Positions 1-10,111 of a stretch of DNA of 64,000 nt are shown here, piece after piece; positions within the stretch are counted from its first letter, which is position 1; every line of letters starts with the position of its first letter. Made by a program: the position numbers and the translations under genes. Source of the DNA: Sinomonas atrocyanea. GTDB lineage: Bacteria; Actinomycetota; Actinomycetes; Actinomycetales; Micrococcaceae. The stretch covers positions 930,001 through 994,000 of the forward strand of contig NZ_CP014518.1 of assembly GCF_001577305.1 (NCBI RefSeq). Reading direction: 5' to 3'. The notes under the pieces are model-generated. The model was not told where the DNA came from, did not search any database, and was given only the letters and a program-made list of their open reading frames with translations.

Positions 1-383
1 AGATCCTGAACAACATGATGTTCGGTGCTATCAACGCAACCACCGCCGAGGCGCTGAATGCCTGTCAGCTTGCCGGAGTCGATCCGGCGGTCTTCGTGGA
101 GACTGTCGCAGAGTCGGGTGCAGCGACCGTGTCGAACCTGTTCAGGGAACTGGCACCGAAGATCGTCGCCGGCGATTACGACCCGGCATTCTCCCTTGCC
201 CTGCTTTCCAAGGATGTGCAGCTGGCACTGGACCTGCAGCGCAGCGTCGGCGCGTTCGGCCCGATTGCCCACAGCGTTGCAGCGGTCAACGAGGTCGGAC
301 TCAACAACGATCTGGGCGATATGGATACCGGGGTGGTCCACCGGGTCTACCGGGCTAACTCCCGCGGAGGGGAGCCTCGGTGA
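1..383 (+). CDS. NAD(P)-dependent beta-hydroxyacid dehydrogenase, C-terminal part
   Basis: Only the last ~127 residues are in the window; the frame is open from base 3. The segment opens with the NN pair and a long helix (NNMMFGAINATTAEAL), which matches the all-helical C-terminal domain of 3-hydroxyisobutyrate / tartronate-semialdehyde reductases (NAD_binding_11). In this family the Asn follows the catalytic Lys, which lies outside the window. The tail has the usual 'LLSKDVQLALDLQ' substrate-domain helix (K-D pair). The stop overlaps the GTG start of the next gene (GTGA), so the two are translationally coupled in a sugar-acid or carboxylate operon. The exact substrate cannot be read from the fragment. 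Confidence 0.85.
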   Translation, partial: ILNNMMFGAINATTAEALNACQLAGVDPAVFVETVAESGAATVSNLFRELAPKIVAGDYDPAFSLALLSKDVQLALDLQRSVGAFGPIAHSVAAVNEVGLNNDLGDMDTGVVHRVYRANSRGGEPR

Positions 384-1543
384 GTCCCCTCCGGGAGCTG
401 ACGGTCGAGAGGATCGCCTTCCGCCTGCTTGAGGCCCCGGCGGAGTCTGCGGTGCAGATGTCGTTCGGCAGCATCACAATGCGGCGCGCATTCCTGGTCG
501 AGGTCACCGCCCAGGGCGTGACCGGTGTCGGGGAGACCTGGGTGAACCATCCGGACTGGGGCTGGCGGGAGCGCGTCGCGACGTTGGAGGACGGAATCGC
601 TCCGCTCATGCTCGGCATGGCCCTCTCGCACCCTTCCCAGGCCCATGTGCGGCTCGCGGAGAAGCTCGTCGGTATCGGCCGCCAGTGGAACGCACTCGGA
701 CCGATCTATCAGGCGATCAGCGGCGTGGACATGGCGCTGTGGGACCTGTTCGCCAAACTCGAGCAGGTCCCGGTGTCGCGCCTCTTACGTGCGGAAGCCA
801 CTGGGGCCGAAGGGGCTGCCGGTGTCCCCTTCTATGCCTCGGGCGTGGGCCCAACGGATGTCCGCGCGCTCTGCGAGGAGGCCATGTCCCTGGGGGCGAA
901 CGCGGTCAAGGCAAAGGTCGGCTTCGGGGAGGAACGCGACCGGGCGACCCTTCGGTCGATCCGCGATGTCTGCGGGGACGGCATCGGCCTGTTCATGGAC
1001 GCAAACCGGGCGTGGAACGCCGAAGACAGCACCACCGCGCGGCGGCTCGCCGAGGACTTCGGGGTCGAGTGGATCGAGGAGCCCCTCGCCGACGCAGCCC
1101 CCGCAGCGTTGCGTGACTTCAGCATTAGGTCGGGCCGACCGGTCGCTCTCGGCGAGAACCTCTACGGTCCCGACGGCTTCACCCCCTTCCTCGGCCTCAG
1201 CGGCATCGCAGAACTGCAGCCCGACGTGGCCAAGTGCGGCGGCCTCACTGTCGCCTGGGACGTCGTGACCCGGGCCGAAGCAGCCCGTGCAAGCGTCAGC
1301 CCCCACTGGTACGGCGCCGCGACGGGACTCGCCGCTTCCCTGGCCCTCGCCACGGCCAGCGGCTCGGTCCGCTGGATGGAGATGGACATGCGCGCCAATC
1401 CGCTCCGGACCGAGCTCTACGAGAACCCGTACGTCCTCGAAGGCGGCCTCGTGCGACGCGACGAGGCCGTCGGCCTCAACGGCCCCATCCGGTCGCAGAC
1501 CGTCGAGAAGTTCCAGACCTACTGCAAGGAGTTCACCCGATGA
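380..1543 (+). CDS. mandelate racemase/muconate lactonizing enzyme family protein (enolase superfamily)
   Basis: 387 aa, normal for the family. It would abstract a proton alpha to a carboxylate (racemase, cycloisomerase or sugar-acid dehydratase). Visible active-site set: K177-A-K179 (KxK), metal ligands D207 (DAN), E233/E234 (EEP) and E259 (GEN), the QPDVAKCGG segment at 280-288, and H309 (SPHWYG). KxK on one side and His on the other fit the mandelate racemase subgroup, so a dehydratase or epimerase of an acid sugar is plausible; the substrate is not assignable. The start is GTG at the overlap with the upstream stop. The gene overlaps the following dehydrogenase by ATGA, giving one operon with the transporter at 3007. 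Confidence 0.88.
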   Translation: MSPLRELTVERIAFRLLEAPAESAVQMSFGSITMRRAFLVEVTAQGVTGVGETWVNHPDWGWRERVATLEDGIAPLMLGMALSHPSQAHVRLAEKLVGIGRQWNALGPIYQAISGVDMALWDLFAKLEQVPVSRLLRAEATGAEGAAGVPFYASGVGPTDVRALCEEAMSLGANAVKAKVGFGEERDRATLRSIRDVCGDGIGLFMDANRAWNAEDSTTARRLAEDFGVEWIEEPLADAAPAALRDFSIRSGRPVALGENLYGPDGFTPFLGLSGIAELQPDVAKCGGLTVAWDVVTRAEAARASVSPHWYGAATGLAASLALATASGSVRWMEMDMRANPLRTELYENPYVLEGGLVRRDEAVGLNGPIRSQTVEKFQTYCKEFTR

Positions 1544-2973
1544 CCAGGCCCACCACCCCGATCACCGTGCCCGCAGCACGCATCGCCGGCCAGGACCATG
1601 CCGGCACTAGCGGGCCAGACATCATCGACCCGGCCACGGGCACGCCGATCGCCAGCACCGGCTTCGCCGACAAGTCCCTCGTTGGCCGCGCCGTCGGAGC
1701 GGCGGATTCCATCCGGGCTGACTTCAGCCGAATGGGCGCGCGTGCCCGCGCCGCTGCACTGCTCGCCATCGCACGGGAGATCCGTGCCCAGGCCGGCGAG
1801 CTCGCGCCCTGGATCGCTGCCGAGACGGGGAAGCGCATCTCCGAGGCCCAGGGCGAGGTCGAGTTCACCGCGAAGTACTTCGACTGGTTCGCCGAAGGGG
1901 CAGCGGACCTCGACCGCGCGACACTGCGCCGTGATGCGACCCGGGAATTCCATGTCTCACGGCGCGCAGCCGGGGTCTCGGCAGCCCTTGCCACCTGGAA
2001 CTTCCCCCTCTCGATCCCCGGCCGCAAGATCGCCCCTGCGATCGCGGCCGGAAGCCCGGTGGTACTCAAGCCATCGGAGCTGGCGCCGGTTTCCTCGTAC
2101 CTCCTGACGAAGATCGCCGAACGGCACCTGCCCGACGGAGCGGTAGCCTTCGTGCTCGGCGACGGCGAGCTCGTGACCAACGCGCTCCTGGACGATCCGC
2201 GCGTCACGCATGCCTCGTTCACAGGCTCCACCGCAGTGGGGCATGTCATCGCCGCCCGCGCCGCGGCCACTCTCACCCGCGTCACCCTCGAGCTGGGAGG
2301 CCGCGCGCCCTTCATCATCGCCCACGATGCTGACCGCGAACGTGCCGTCGCGAACCTCATGATCGCCAAGTTCCGCAACAACGGCGCCTCCTGCATCGCC
2401 GCCAACAACGTCTTCATCCACGAATCGCTCTACGACGATGTCGTAGCGGATCTGGCCGAACAGATCTCCGCACTCACCGTTGGCGACCCGTTCGACGAGG
2501 CGACAGACCTCGGACCCGCGATCGCGGCACGGTTCGCCGAACGGCTCAATGGCCTCACCTCGAAGGCCGAGGAGAGCGGGGATCGGGTCGTCATGGGCAA
2601 GCGCGGGCCAGCCACGGGAACCTATGCCACCCCTGCCCTGATCGAGGTCGACAAGAGCGCAGGGCTGTGGGACCAGGAGATCTTCGGACCAGTGATGCCG
2701 GTCCAGAAGTTCACCGACGAGGCCGCAATCGTCAACGAGGTCAACTCATGGCGGTACGGCCTCGCAGGATACGTCTGCTCCCAGGACGTCGCCCGCGCGG
2801 AAGGGCTCGCCGAGGCGATGAACATCGGAATCGTCGGGATCAACAACGGCGCCCCGAACACCCCAGAGGTCCCCTTCGGCGGCTTTGGGGAGAGCGGGAT
2901 CGGCCGGGAGGGATCCATGAGCGGAATCCACGCCTTCATGGAGGAGCAGACCATCACCATCCAGCACGCATGA
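1540..2973 (+). CDS. NAD(P)+-dependent aldehyde dehydrogenase, succinate-semialdehyde type
   Basis: 477 aa. The ATG at 1540 overlaps the upstream stop (ATGA); the frame is open further upstream, but that part is a shadow of the enolase gene. Class-3 ALDH layout: N154 in TWNF, cofactor K177 (LKPSE), FTGS at 227-230, general base E251 (ELGG) and nucleophile C285 (NNGASC). The C-terminal EIFGPV and PFGGFGESG segments are present. The pattern resembles GabD-type semialdehyde dehydrogenases. In this operon it would oxidise the aldehyde produced downstream of the enolase-family enzyme to an acid that enters central metabolism. The precise aldehyde is inference. Confidence 0.88.
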   Translation: MTRPTTPITVPAARIAGQDHAGTSGPDIIDPATGTPIASTGFADKSLVGRAVGAADSIRADFSRMGARARAAALLAIAREIRAQAGELAPWIAAETGKRISEAQGEVEFTAKYFDWFAEGAADLDRATLRRDATREFHVSRRAAGVSAALATWNFPLSIPGRKIAPAIAAGSPVVLKPSELAPVSSYLLTKIAERHLPDGAVAFVLGDGELVTNALLDDPRVTHASFTGSTAVGHVIAARAAATLTRVTLELGGRAPFIIAHDADRERAVANLMIAKFRNNGASCIAANNVFIHESLYDDVVADLAEQISALTVGDPFDEATDLGPAIAARFAERLNGLTSKAEESGDRVVMGKRGPATGTYATPALIEVDKSAGLWDQEIFGPVMPVQKFTDEAAIVNEVNSWRYGLAGYVCSQDVARAEGLAEAMNIGIVGINNGAPNTPEVPFGGFGESGIGREGSMSGIHAFMEEQTITIQHA

Positions 2974-3006
2974 CTTCGTAACCCACGCCCACGAAATGGA
3001 ACTGCA

Positions 3007-4416
3007 ATGACGCAAGTAACCATCCGCAACGCAAACGACGTCGTCTCCTACATCAACAACCACCCCACCGGCAGCCAGCGGGGACGCATCATCGCCTGGG
3101 TAGCCCTCGGCTCGATCTTCATCGACGCCTACGACTTCACCAGCCTGTCCCTGGGCATCGGCTCACTGAAGAGCGAGTTCTCCCCGAACGCCACAGAGCT
3201 CGGCCTCCTCACCGCCTCGATCGCCATCGGCGCGTTCCTCGGCGCGATCGCCGGTGGATGGCTCGTGGACCGCCTCGGGCGCTACAAGCTGCTCATCCTG
3301 GATCTGCTCCTGTTCGTGGTCGCGGCGGTCGCAGCCGGCCTCTCGCCCAACATCTGGGCGCTGATCTTCTTCCGCTTCCTGCTCGGAATCGGCGTCGGCA
3401 TCGACATGCCGGCTGCGCTGAGCCTCATCAGCGAATTCTCCCGGACCCGTGAGAAGGGCCGATCGGTCAACCTCTGGCAGCTCCTCTGGTATGCAGCCAC
3501 CGTTCTCAGTGCCCTGATCACCCTGCCGATCATCGGCCTGGCCGGCGGTAATCACCTGTGGCGCTGGGCTGTCGGCCTCGGCGCTGTGCCCGCGCTCATC
3601 GTGCTGATCCTGCGGCTCGTGTACGCCGACGAGAGCCCCATGTGGGCCGCAAAGCACCTCGGCCTCAAGGACGCCGTGGACGTCCTGCGAAAGAGTTTCA
3701 GCGACGACTTCATCATCGAGGAGAAGGACGCTCCGGCCGCCGTGAAGCGGGTACAGGTGCTCGAGATCTTCCGCGGAAAGTACCTCGTGAGAACGTTCAT
3801 CTCCTGCCTGGTCTCCTGCTTCCAGGCGATCCAGTACTTCGGCGTGGCCTTCTACATCCCCCTCGTCATCGGCGCGATCCTCGGAAAGGACATCACTCAA
3901 GTCGTGATCGGCACGATGATCATCAACGTCTTCGGCCTGATCGGCGGCGGAACCCAGGCCCTGGCCACCTGGAAGCTCGGCATGCGACGCCTGACCATCA
4001 TCGGCTGCTCGATCTGCATCGTCGCGCTCCTGCTCCTGGGGATCATCCCCCAGACGGCCTCGCCGTACCTGATCGGCGCCATGCTCGCCCTCTTCATCTT
4101 CGGGCATTCTTTCGGCCCCGGTGCCCAGGGCAAGAGCTACGCAGCCCTCTCATTCCCGACCAACCTCCGCGGCGTCGGCACTGGTGCGGCAGAGGCCGCA
4201 TCCCGGGTCGGATCAATCGTCGGCTTCTTCTTCTTCCCCATTCTCATAGCAACCGCGGGTGTGAACGGCACGATGCTCTGGTTCATCCTTGTCCCGGGCA
4301 TCATGCTGATCTCACTCGCGCTGACCCGCTGGGATCCCGCTCGTGTCGATGTCGACGCGGAAGCCGGCCAGACGACCCCCACAGGGGTGCTCACTGAAGG
4401 CCTAAGGCTGCCCTGA
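3007..4416 (+). CDS. MFS transporter for an organic or sugar acid
   Basis: 469 aa with about 12 hydrophobic helices. The loop 2-3 motif A is clear (GGWLVDRLGRYK, near residues 81-92), and an acidic-aromatic stretch IDAYDFTS lies in helix 1, as in aromatic-acid and sugar-acid:H+ symporters. A ~60-residue central cytoplasmic loop separates the two halves. It starts 33 bases after the aldehyde dehydrogenase stop, so it is probably the uptake system for the acid degraded by the three upstream enzymes. A strong hairpin follows at 4451. Substrate unknown. Confidence 0.85.
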   Translation: MTQVTIRNANDVVSYINNHPTGSQRGRIIAWVALGSIFIDAYDFTSLSLGIGSLKSEFSPNATELGLLTASIAIGAFLGAIAGGWLVDRLGRYKLLILDLLLFVVAAVAAGLSPNIWALIFFRFLLGIGVGIDMPAALSLISEFSRTREKGRSVNLWQLLWYAATVLSALITLPIIGLAGGNHLWRWAVGLGAVPALIVLILRLVYADESPMWAAKHLGLKDAVDVLRKSFSDDFIIEEKDAPAAVKRVQVLEIFRGKYLVRTFISCLVSCFQAIQYFGVAFYIPLVIGAILGKDITQVVIGTMIINVFGLIGGGTQALATWKLGMRRLTIIGCSICIVALLLLGIIPQTASPYLIGAMLALFIFGHSFGPGAQGKSYAALSFPTNLRGVGTGAAEAASRVGSIVGFFFFPILIATAGVNGTMLWFILVPGIMLISLALTRWDPARVDVDAEAGQTTPTGVLTEGLRLP

Positions 4417-4450
4417 AACAAGGGCGACGACGACCCCAAACCGGCCGTTG

Positions 4451-4482
4451 CGGTCCGGAGAGCCCTAGCGCTCTCCGGACCG
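4451..4482. terminator. bidirectional intrinsic-type hairpin between convergent genes
   Basis: Perfect 13-bp inverted repeat CGGTCCGGAGAGC / GCTCTCCGGACCG with a 6-base loop. It lies between the ends of the MFS transporter (plus) and the potassium permease (minus), where a shared terminator is expected. There is no clear T tract, as is common in high-GC genomes. Confidence 0.7.
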
Positions 4483-4556
4483 GTCCTGTCTCCTGGGGAC
4501 TAGCGTCAGGCCCCTCAGATCTCATCAAAGGAACGGTTGTTGGGAAGCTGTTGGAG

Positions 4557-6569
4557 CTAGCCGACGTGGACCCAGGGGCGCTGGGTGACGTCTGGGACGG
4601 CCTCCCGGAGCACCTCGCGGGTGACCGGGGCGATCTCGCCCTCGCCGAAGAACATGAAGCGGAGCAGGTTGCGCACGGGGTTGCCCTCGGTCCAGCGGAA
4701 GTAGATGTGCGGCATGAGGCCCGTGACGTCGCGGATGTGCAGCAGCACCGAGGCGATGGTGTTGGGGACGACGGGCCCGTGGACCTCCAGGACCCGGTAA
4801 CCGTGGCGCATGATGCCGTGGACGTCGAGGTCGGTCTCGAAGTCGGAGGAGTCGTCGACGATGACCTCGAGGAAGATGACGTTCTCGTCGAGGGGGAGGT
4901 GGCTGACCTCGCTCGCGGAGGCGAGCTTGTCCCGGTACGCCTGGCTCGTGAGCCTGAGCGGCTCGTGGGCGATGATCTGGATCGGCCCGGATTCCGCCGA
5001 GGCGATGAACTCGATGGCCTTCTCGTCGAAGTGGATGCTCGTGGCGTGCAGTTCGAAGGAGCGCCGGGCGCGGGAGATGAAGGAGATGACGATGGTGCCG
5101 GCGATGAAGATCGCGGCGATCTGGATGCCCTCGGGCCGCTCGACGATGTTCGCCCCGGTGGTGTAGACGAAGACGGCGGAGATGATGCCGAAGGCGAGGG
5201 TCAGTCGGGGCTTGCCGCGCCCGCGGGTCGAGAGGGTGACGGCGATGGCGGCGGACGTCATGAGGACGAGGACGCCGGTGGCGTAGGCGCCGCCCTGGGC
5301 GTCGACGTTCGCTTCGAAGATGAGCGTGATGAGGAAGCCGATGGCGGTGAAGACCAGGACGAGCGGCCGGGTTGCCTTGGTCCACTGGGGTGCCATGCCG
5401 TAGCGGGGGAGGTAGCGGGGCACGAGGTTGAGCAGGCCGGCCATGGCTGAGGCGCCCGCGAACCAGAGGATGAGGATGGTGCTGAGGTCGTAGACGGAGC
5501 CGAAGGCGACGCCCATGTACTCGTGGGCGAGGAGGGCGAGGGCGCGCCCGTCGGCGGCCCCGCCCGGCTGGAATTCCTGCTCGGGGATCAGGACCACCGT
5601 GGTGAAGCTCGTGGTGACCAGGAACGCGCTCATGATGACGGCCGCCGTGGTGAGCAGCCGCTTGGTCCCGCGGATGCGGCCGGTGGGGTGGTCCTCGGTG
5701 TCGTTGGCGTCGCCGCGGATCTGTGGCATGACGGCGACACCGGTCTCGAAGCCGGACATGCCGAGGGCAAGCTTGGGGAAGACGAGGACGGCGACCGCGA
5801 GCATGAGCACTGGGTTCCCATGGGAGGTGAGCATCGCGTGCCACCAGTCGGTGATCTGGACGGGGTGCGCGAGGGCCTGGCCGATGGTGACGACGACGAG
5901 GATGGCGTTGAGCCCGAGGTAGAGGCCTACGAGGACGACGGCGACGCCGATGGCCTCCTTGAATCCGCGCAGGAACACGGCGGCCAGGAGGGCCAGCAGG
6001 AACAGGGTGACGCCGATGTTCTGGCCCTGGAACCACGATGGCACGAGCGGGTTCCCGATCAGGTGCGCGGCCGCGTCGGCGGCGGAGAGGGTCATGGTGA
6101 TCATGAAGTCCGTCGCCGCGAACCCCAGCAGCGCAAGCACGAAGAACTTCCCGCCCCAGCGCGGGAGCAGGCGCTCCAGCATGGCGATCGAACCTGAACC
6201 GTGCGGGCTTTCGGCCGAGACCCTGCGGTAGACCGGCAGCGCCCCGAGGAGGGTCACGGCCACGAGTACGAGCGTCGCCAGAGGGGAGAGCACCCCGGCA
6301 GCGACCGCAGCGATGGCGGGCTGGTAGCCGAGGGTGGAGAAGTAGTCCACGCCCGTGAGGCACATGACCTGCCACCACCGGTGCTTCTTCTCATGGCCCT
6401 GCGGGATCGCGTGCGGCCCCTGGTGGAGGGCCTGGGTCTGGTGCAGGTCGTGCAGCAGCCAGGATCTGAACGAACCGCCCCTGGTCTTCTTCACGGGCCT
6501 GGGCTCGGCTGGCGGCCGGCTCAAGGTAGTCACCGAAGCATCCCTCTGTTCCTCTGTAGCCCGCTTCAC
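4557..6569 (-). CDS. KimA-like potassium uptake permease (APC superfamily)
   Basis: 670 aa. The short basic N-terminus is followed by about 12 membrane helices. 'TGVDYFSTLGYQPAIA' sits in helix 1, the type of substrate-site segment seen in KimA/YdaO potassium:H+ symporters. A soluble C-terminal region (~residues 470-670) with RNLLRFMFFGEGE near the end also matches that group. It is divergent from kdpD with only ~120 bases between them, so it is a natural target of the KdpDE sensor pair. No c-di-AMP riboswitch fits in the short leader. Family assignment is by recognition; an amino-acid permease cannot be formally excluded, but the context supports K+. Confidence 0.75.
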   Translation of the reverse strand: MKRATEEQRDASVTTLSRPPAEPRPVKKTRGGSFRSWLLHDLHQTQALHQGPHAIPQGHEKKHRWWQVMCLTGVDYFSTLGYQPAIAAVAAGVLSPLATLVLVAVTLLGALPVYRRVSAESPHGSGSIAMLERLLPRWGGKFFVLALLGFAATDFMITMTLSAADAAAHLIGNPLVPSWFQGQNIGVTLFLLALLAAVFLRGFKEAIGVAVVLVGLYLGLNAILVVVTIGQALAHPVQITDWWHAMLTSHGNPVLMLAVAVLVFPKLALGMSGFETGVAVMPQIRGDANDTEDHPTGRIRGTKRLLTTAAVIMSAFLVTTSFTTVVLIPEQEFQPGGAADGRALALLAHEYMGVAFGSVYDLSTILILWFAGASAMAGLLNLVPRYLPRYGMAPQWTKATRPLVLVFTAIGFLITLIFEANVDAQGGAYATGVLVLMTSAAIAVTLSTRGRGKPRLTLAFGIISAVFVYTTGANIVERPEGIQIAAIFIAGTIVISFISRARRSFELHATSIHFDEKAIEFIASAESGPIQIIAHEPLRLTSQAYRDKLASASEVSHLPLDENVIFLEVIVDDSSDFETDLDVHGIMRHGYRVLEVHGPVVPNTIASVLLHIRDVTGLMPHIYFRWTEGNPVRNLLRFMFFGEGEIAPVTREVLREAVPDVTQRPWVHVG

Positions 6570-6689
6570 GCGGGTCCGCTCTTCGCGACGTCCGCGAGCC
6601 TACCGCCCCCCAGAGCGCCGCGGGGCCGCCTTTAACGCGATCCTTATGCCCCTCTTCCGCCATGGGGCCCACGCGGGGCTGGAAGAATC

Positions 6690-9215
6690 GTGAGCATGGA
6701 CCGCGGGAGCCTGCGCATCTTCCTCGGCGCCGCACCCGGCGTCGGGAAGACCTACGCCATGCTCGAGGAGGCCCACCGCCTCGCCGCCGCCGGCACCGAC
6801 GTCGTGGTCGGCATCGTCATGGACCATGGCCGGGCCGCCACCGTCGCGCGCGTCCAAGGGCTCGAGCAGGTGCCGCTGCGGAGCGTCGAGTACCGGGGCA
6901 CGAGCCTGCCGGAGATGGACGTGGACGCCGTCCTTGAGCGGGCCCCGCACACCGTCCTCGTGGACGAGTACGCCCACACCAACGCCCCCGGCAGCCGGTA
7001 CGCGAAGCGGTGGGAGGACGTCGACGAGCTCCTCGCGGCGGGAATCGACGTCCTCACCACCGTGAACGTCCAGCACCTGGCCTCGCTCAACGACGTGGTC
7101 GAGTCCATCACCGGGACCCGGCAGCAGGAGGTCGTCCCCGACGCGATCGTGCGCAGGGCGGACCAGATCGAGCTCGTGGACATCCCGCCCGAGCTGCTGC
7201 GCCAGCGGCTGGGCTCCGGCCTGGTCTACGCCCGGGACAGGATCGACGCGGCCATGTCGAACTACTTCCGGCTCGGCAACCTCGCGGCGCTGCGCGAGAT
7301 CTCCCTGATCTGGCTCGCCGACCGGGTCGAGGAGGGCCTGGCCGAATACCGGAAGCGGCACCGCATCGATCAGACCTGGCCTGCGCGCGAGCGGGTCGTC
7401 GTCGCGCTCACAGGCGGCCCGGAGGGCGAGGCCCTTATCCGACGGGGCGCGCGCATCCTCTCCCGGGTCAGCGGCGGCGACCTGGTCGCCGTCCACGTCC
7501 GCACCCCGGACGGGCTCACCGAGGGCTGCGAGCAGGACCTCGCCGTCCAGCGCAGGCTCGTCGGGGACCTCGGGGGCAGCTACCAGCACCTCGCCGGGGA
7601 CGATGTCGCCACGAGCCTGCTCGACTACGCGCGCAGCATCAACGCGACCCAGATCGTAGTAGGCGTCTCCCGCCACACCCGCTTCCAGCAGTTCCTCGGC
7701 CGCGGAGGGGTCGGGGCGGCCGTCGTGCGCGACTCGGGCGAGATCGACGTGCACATGGTCACCCACCCGCTGGCCGAGCGCAGGCAACGGCTGCGGCTCA
7801 CGCCATTGCTGGGGCGCACCCGCACCCTCGCCGGGTACGCCTTGGCGTTCCTGGTGCCGATCCTGATGACCGCCGCGCTGCTGCCGTTCCCCCAGCTGAA
7901 CCTCGCCACCCTGGCCCTGGCCCACCTGTGCGGGGTCGTCGTCGTGGCCTTCATCGGGGGCCTGTGGCCGGCGGTGGTCGCCGCCGTGTTCAACTCGCTC
8001 CTGCTCAACTACTTCTTCACTCCGCCGGTCGGGACGTTCACCGTCGCGGACCCGCAGAACGTCTTCGCCCTCCTGGTCTTCCTCGCGGTCGCCGTCGCCT
8101 TCTCCCTTGTGGTCGGGGTCTCCTCGCGCCGCTCCCGGGACGCGGCCCTGGCCCGGGCGGAGGCGGGCACCCTCAGCGAGCTGGCCAGCGGATCCCTCGC
8201 CCGGGACCAGAGCGCCGAGGACTTCCTCGAACAGCTGCGCGCAGAGTTCCAGCTCGAGGCCGTCAGCCTCCTGCGGGAGAGCCAGGGGACCTGGAAGGTC
8301 GACTCGGGCGCGGGCCCCGACGCCCCCGCCAGCCCCGACGAGGCCGACGGCGCGGACCCCCTGGGCGGCGGCCTGACCCTGGCATGGAGGGGCCGGGCGC
8401 TCAGCGGGAGCGAGCGACGGCTCATGGCGGCCTTCGAGGCCCACCTCACCGCGCTCCTGGAGCGCCAGGAGCTCACGCTGAACCTGGGCGAGACCGTGAG
8501 GCTGGGCGAGGCCAACCGGATCCGCACCTCGATCCTGCGCGCCGTCTCCCACGACCTGCGCACGCCGCTGGCCGGCATCCGCCTCGCCGTGACCGCACTC
8601 AGGCGCCAGCATGGCAAGACGACCCCGGAGGAGCAGGCCGAGATGCTCGAGGCCATCGACACGTACTCGAACCGGCTGGAGGCCCTCGTGTCCAACCTCC
8701 TGGACATGTCCCGGCTCGACAGCGCGGCTGTGTCCGTCCTGCACGAGCCCGTCACCTGGCTCGACGTCGTCTCCGAGGTCCTCGCCGAACTCCCGCCCGA
8801 GGCCGTCCGCGTGGACCTTGCCCCGAACCTGCCGGCACTGGACGGCGACCGCGGCCTGCTCGAGCGTGCCCTGGCGAACGTCGTGGGCAATGCCGTCAAG
8901 TACGCCCCCGGCAGGGACATCGTCATCGTCGCCAGCACCGGAGGCCTCCTCGGCCCCGGCCTCGGCGACCAGCCGGTGAGCGAGCTCCGCGTGGTGGACC
9001 ACGGCGGGGGCGTGCCGGCGGGGCGGGTCGTGGCGATGTTCCAGCCGTTCCAACGGCTCGGAGACGAGGCGAACGGCCCGGGCATCGGCCTGGGTCTGGC
9101 CGTGGCGAAGGGCTTCATCGAGGCGATGGACGGTGAGCTCCTCGCAGAGCCGACCCCGGGAGGCGGCCTGACCATGGTCGTCCGGATGCCCCTGTACTCT
9201 GGGCCGCGGGACTGA
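6690..9215 (+). CDS. kdpD: potassium-responsive sensor histidine kinase KdpD
   Basis: 841 aa. The N-terminal KdpD domain carries a Walker A (GAAPGVGKT, residues 13-21) and the conserved VDEYAHTNAPGSR stretch. A Usp-like domain follows at about 240-360. Four membrane helices lie at about 375-485, then a GAF-like linker. The dimerisation/phosphoacceptor helix has H621 (VSHDLRTPL), and the ATPase domain has an N box (NVVGNAVKY) and a late G box (GIGLGL). The start is GTG at 6690; ATG at 6696 would also fit the weak GGAAG site. kdpE follows after 13 bases. Known role: senses K+ limitation and phosphorylates KdpE. No kdpFABC is nearby. Confidence 0.93.
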   Translation: MSMDRGSLRIFLGAAPGVGKTYAMLEEAHRLAAAGTDVVVGIVMDHGRAATVARVQGLEQVPLRSVEYRGTSLPEMDVDAVLERAPHTVLVDEYAHTNAPGSRYAKRWEDVDELLAAGIDVLTTVNVQHLASLNDVVESITGTRQQEVVPDAIVRRADQIELVDIPPELLRQRLGSGLVYARDRIDAAMSNYFRLGNLAALREISLIWLADRVEEGLAEYRKRHRIDQTWPARERVVVALTGGPEGEALIRRGARILSRVSGGDLVAVHVRTPDGLTEGCEQDLAVQRRLVGDLGGSYQHLAGDDVATSLLDYARSINATQIVVGVSRHTRFQQFLGRGGVGAAVVRDSGEIDVHMVTHPLAERRQRLRLTPLLGRTRTLAGYALAFLVPILMTAALLPFPQLNLATLALAHLCGVVVVAFIGGLWPAVVAAVFNSLLLNYFFTPPVGTFTVADPQNVFALLVFLAVAVAFSLVVGVSSRRSRDAALARAEAGTLSELASGSLARDQSAEDFLEQLRAEFQLEAVSLLRESQGTWKVDSGAGPDAPASPDEADGADPLGGGLTLAWRGRALSGSERRLMAAFEAHLTALLERQELTLNLGETVRLGEANRIRTSILRAVSHDLRTPLAGIRLAVTALRRQHGKTTPEEQAEMLEAIDTYSNRLEALVSNLLDMSRLDSAAVSVLHEPVTWLDVVSEVLAELPPEAVRVDLAPNLPALDGDRGLLERALANVVGNAVKYAPGRDIVIVASTGGLLGPGLGDQPVSELRVVDHGGGVPAGRVVAMFQPFQRLGDEANGPGIGLGLAVAKGFIEAMDGELLAEPTPGGGLTMVVRMPLYSGPRD

Positions 9216-9228
9216 CGGAGGTGGTCAG

Positions 9229-9975
<747 letters not shown>

Positions 9976-9987
9976 CCCCCGGTCCTT

Positions 9988-10009
9988 GTTAAGGTTCCGT
10001 CAAGGTTCC
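9988..10009 (+). promoter_or_regulatory. candidate KdpE/OmpR-type operator: two 11-bp direct repeats
   Basis: GTTAAGGTTCC followed immediately by GTCAAGGTTCC: two 11-mers differing at one base, exactly one helical turn apart. This is the arrangement bound by OmpR/PhoB-family dimers. The site lies 13 bases after the kdpE stop and about 100 bases before the gene at 10112. Assignment to KdpE is by neighbourhood only. Confidence 0.5.
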
Positions 10010-10111
10010 ACCGGCCGGCGTCGGCATCCCGTAAAGAACGACCAAAACGCCCACCGGACCGTGCTCTCATCCTGACAGGGCCCCCACCCGCGGGGCCGGG
10101 AAGGAAGAGCG

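Noticed and set aside
3163..4107. Minus-strand acidic frame opposite the first MFS gene
   Set aside because: Antisense shadow with repeated D/E/A/G composition.
6570..6689. c-di-AMP (ydaO) riboswitch upstream of the KimA-like gene
   Set aside because: Only ~120 bases lie between the divergent genes, and no ydaO-type core elements are visible.
6600..9053. Minus-strand frame of 817 codons opposite kdpD
   Set aside because: Antisense shadow of a well-conserved kdpD gene, rich in His/Arg/Gly/Asp with no domain; typical in high-GC DNA.
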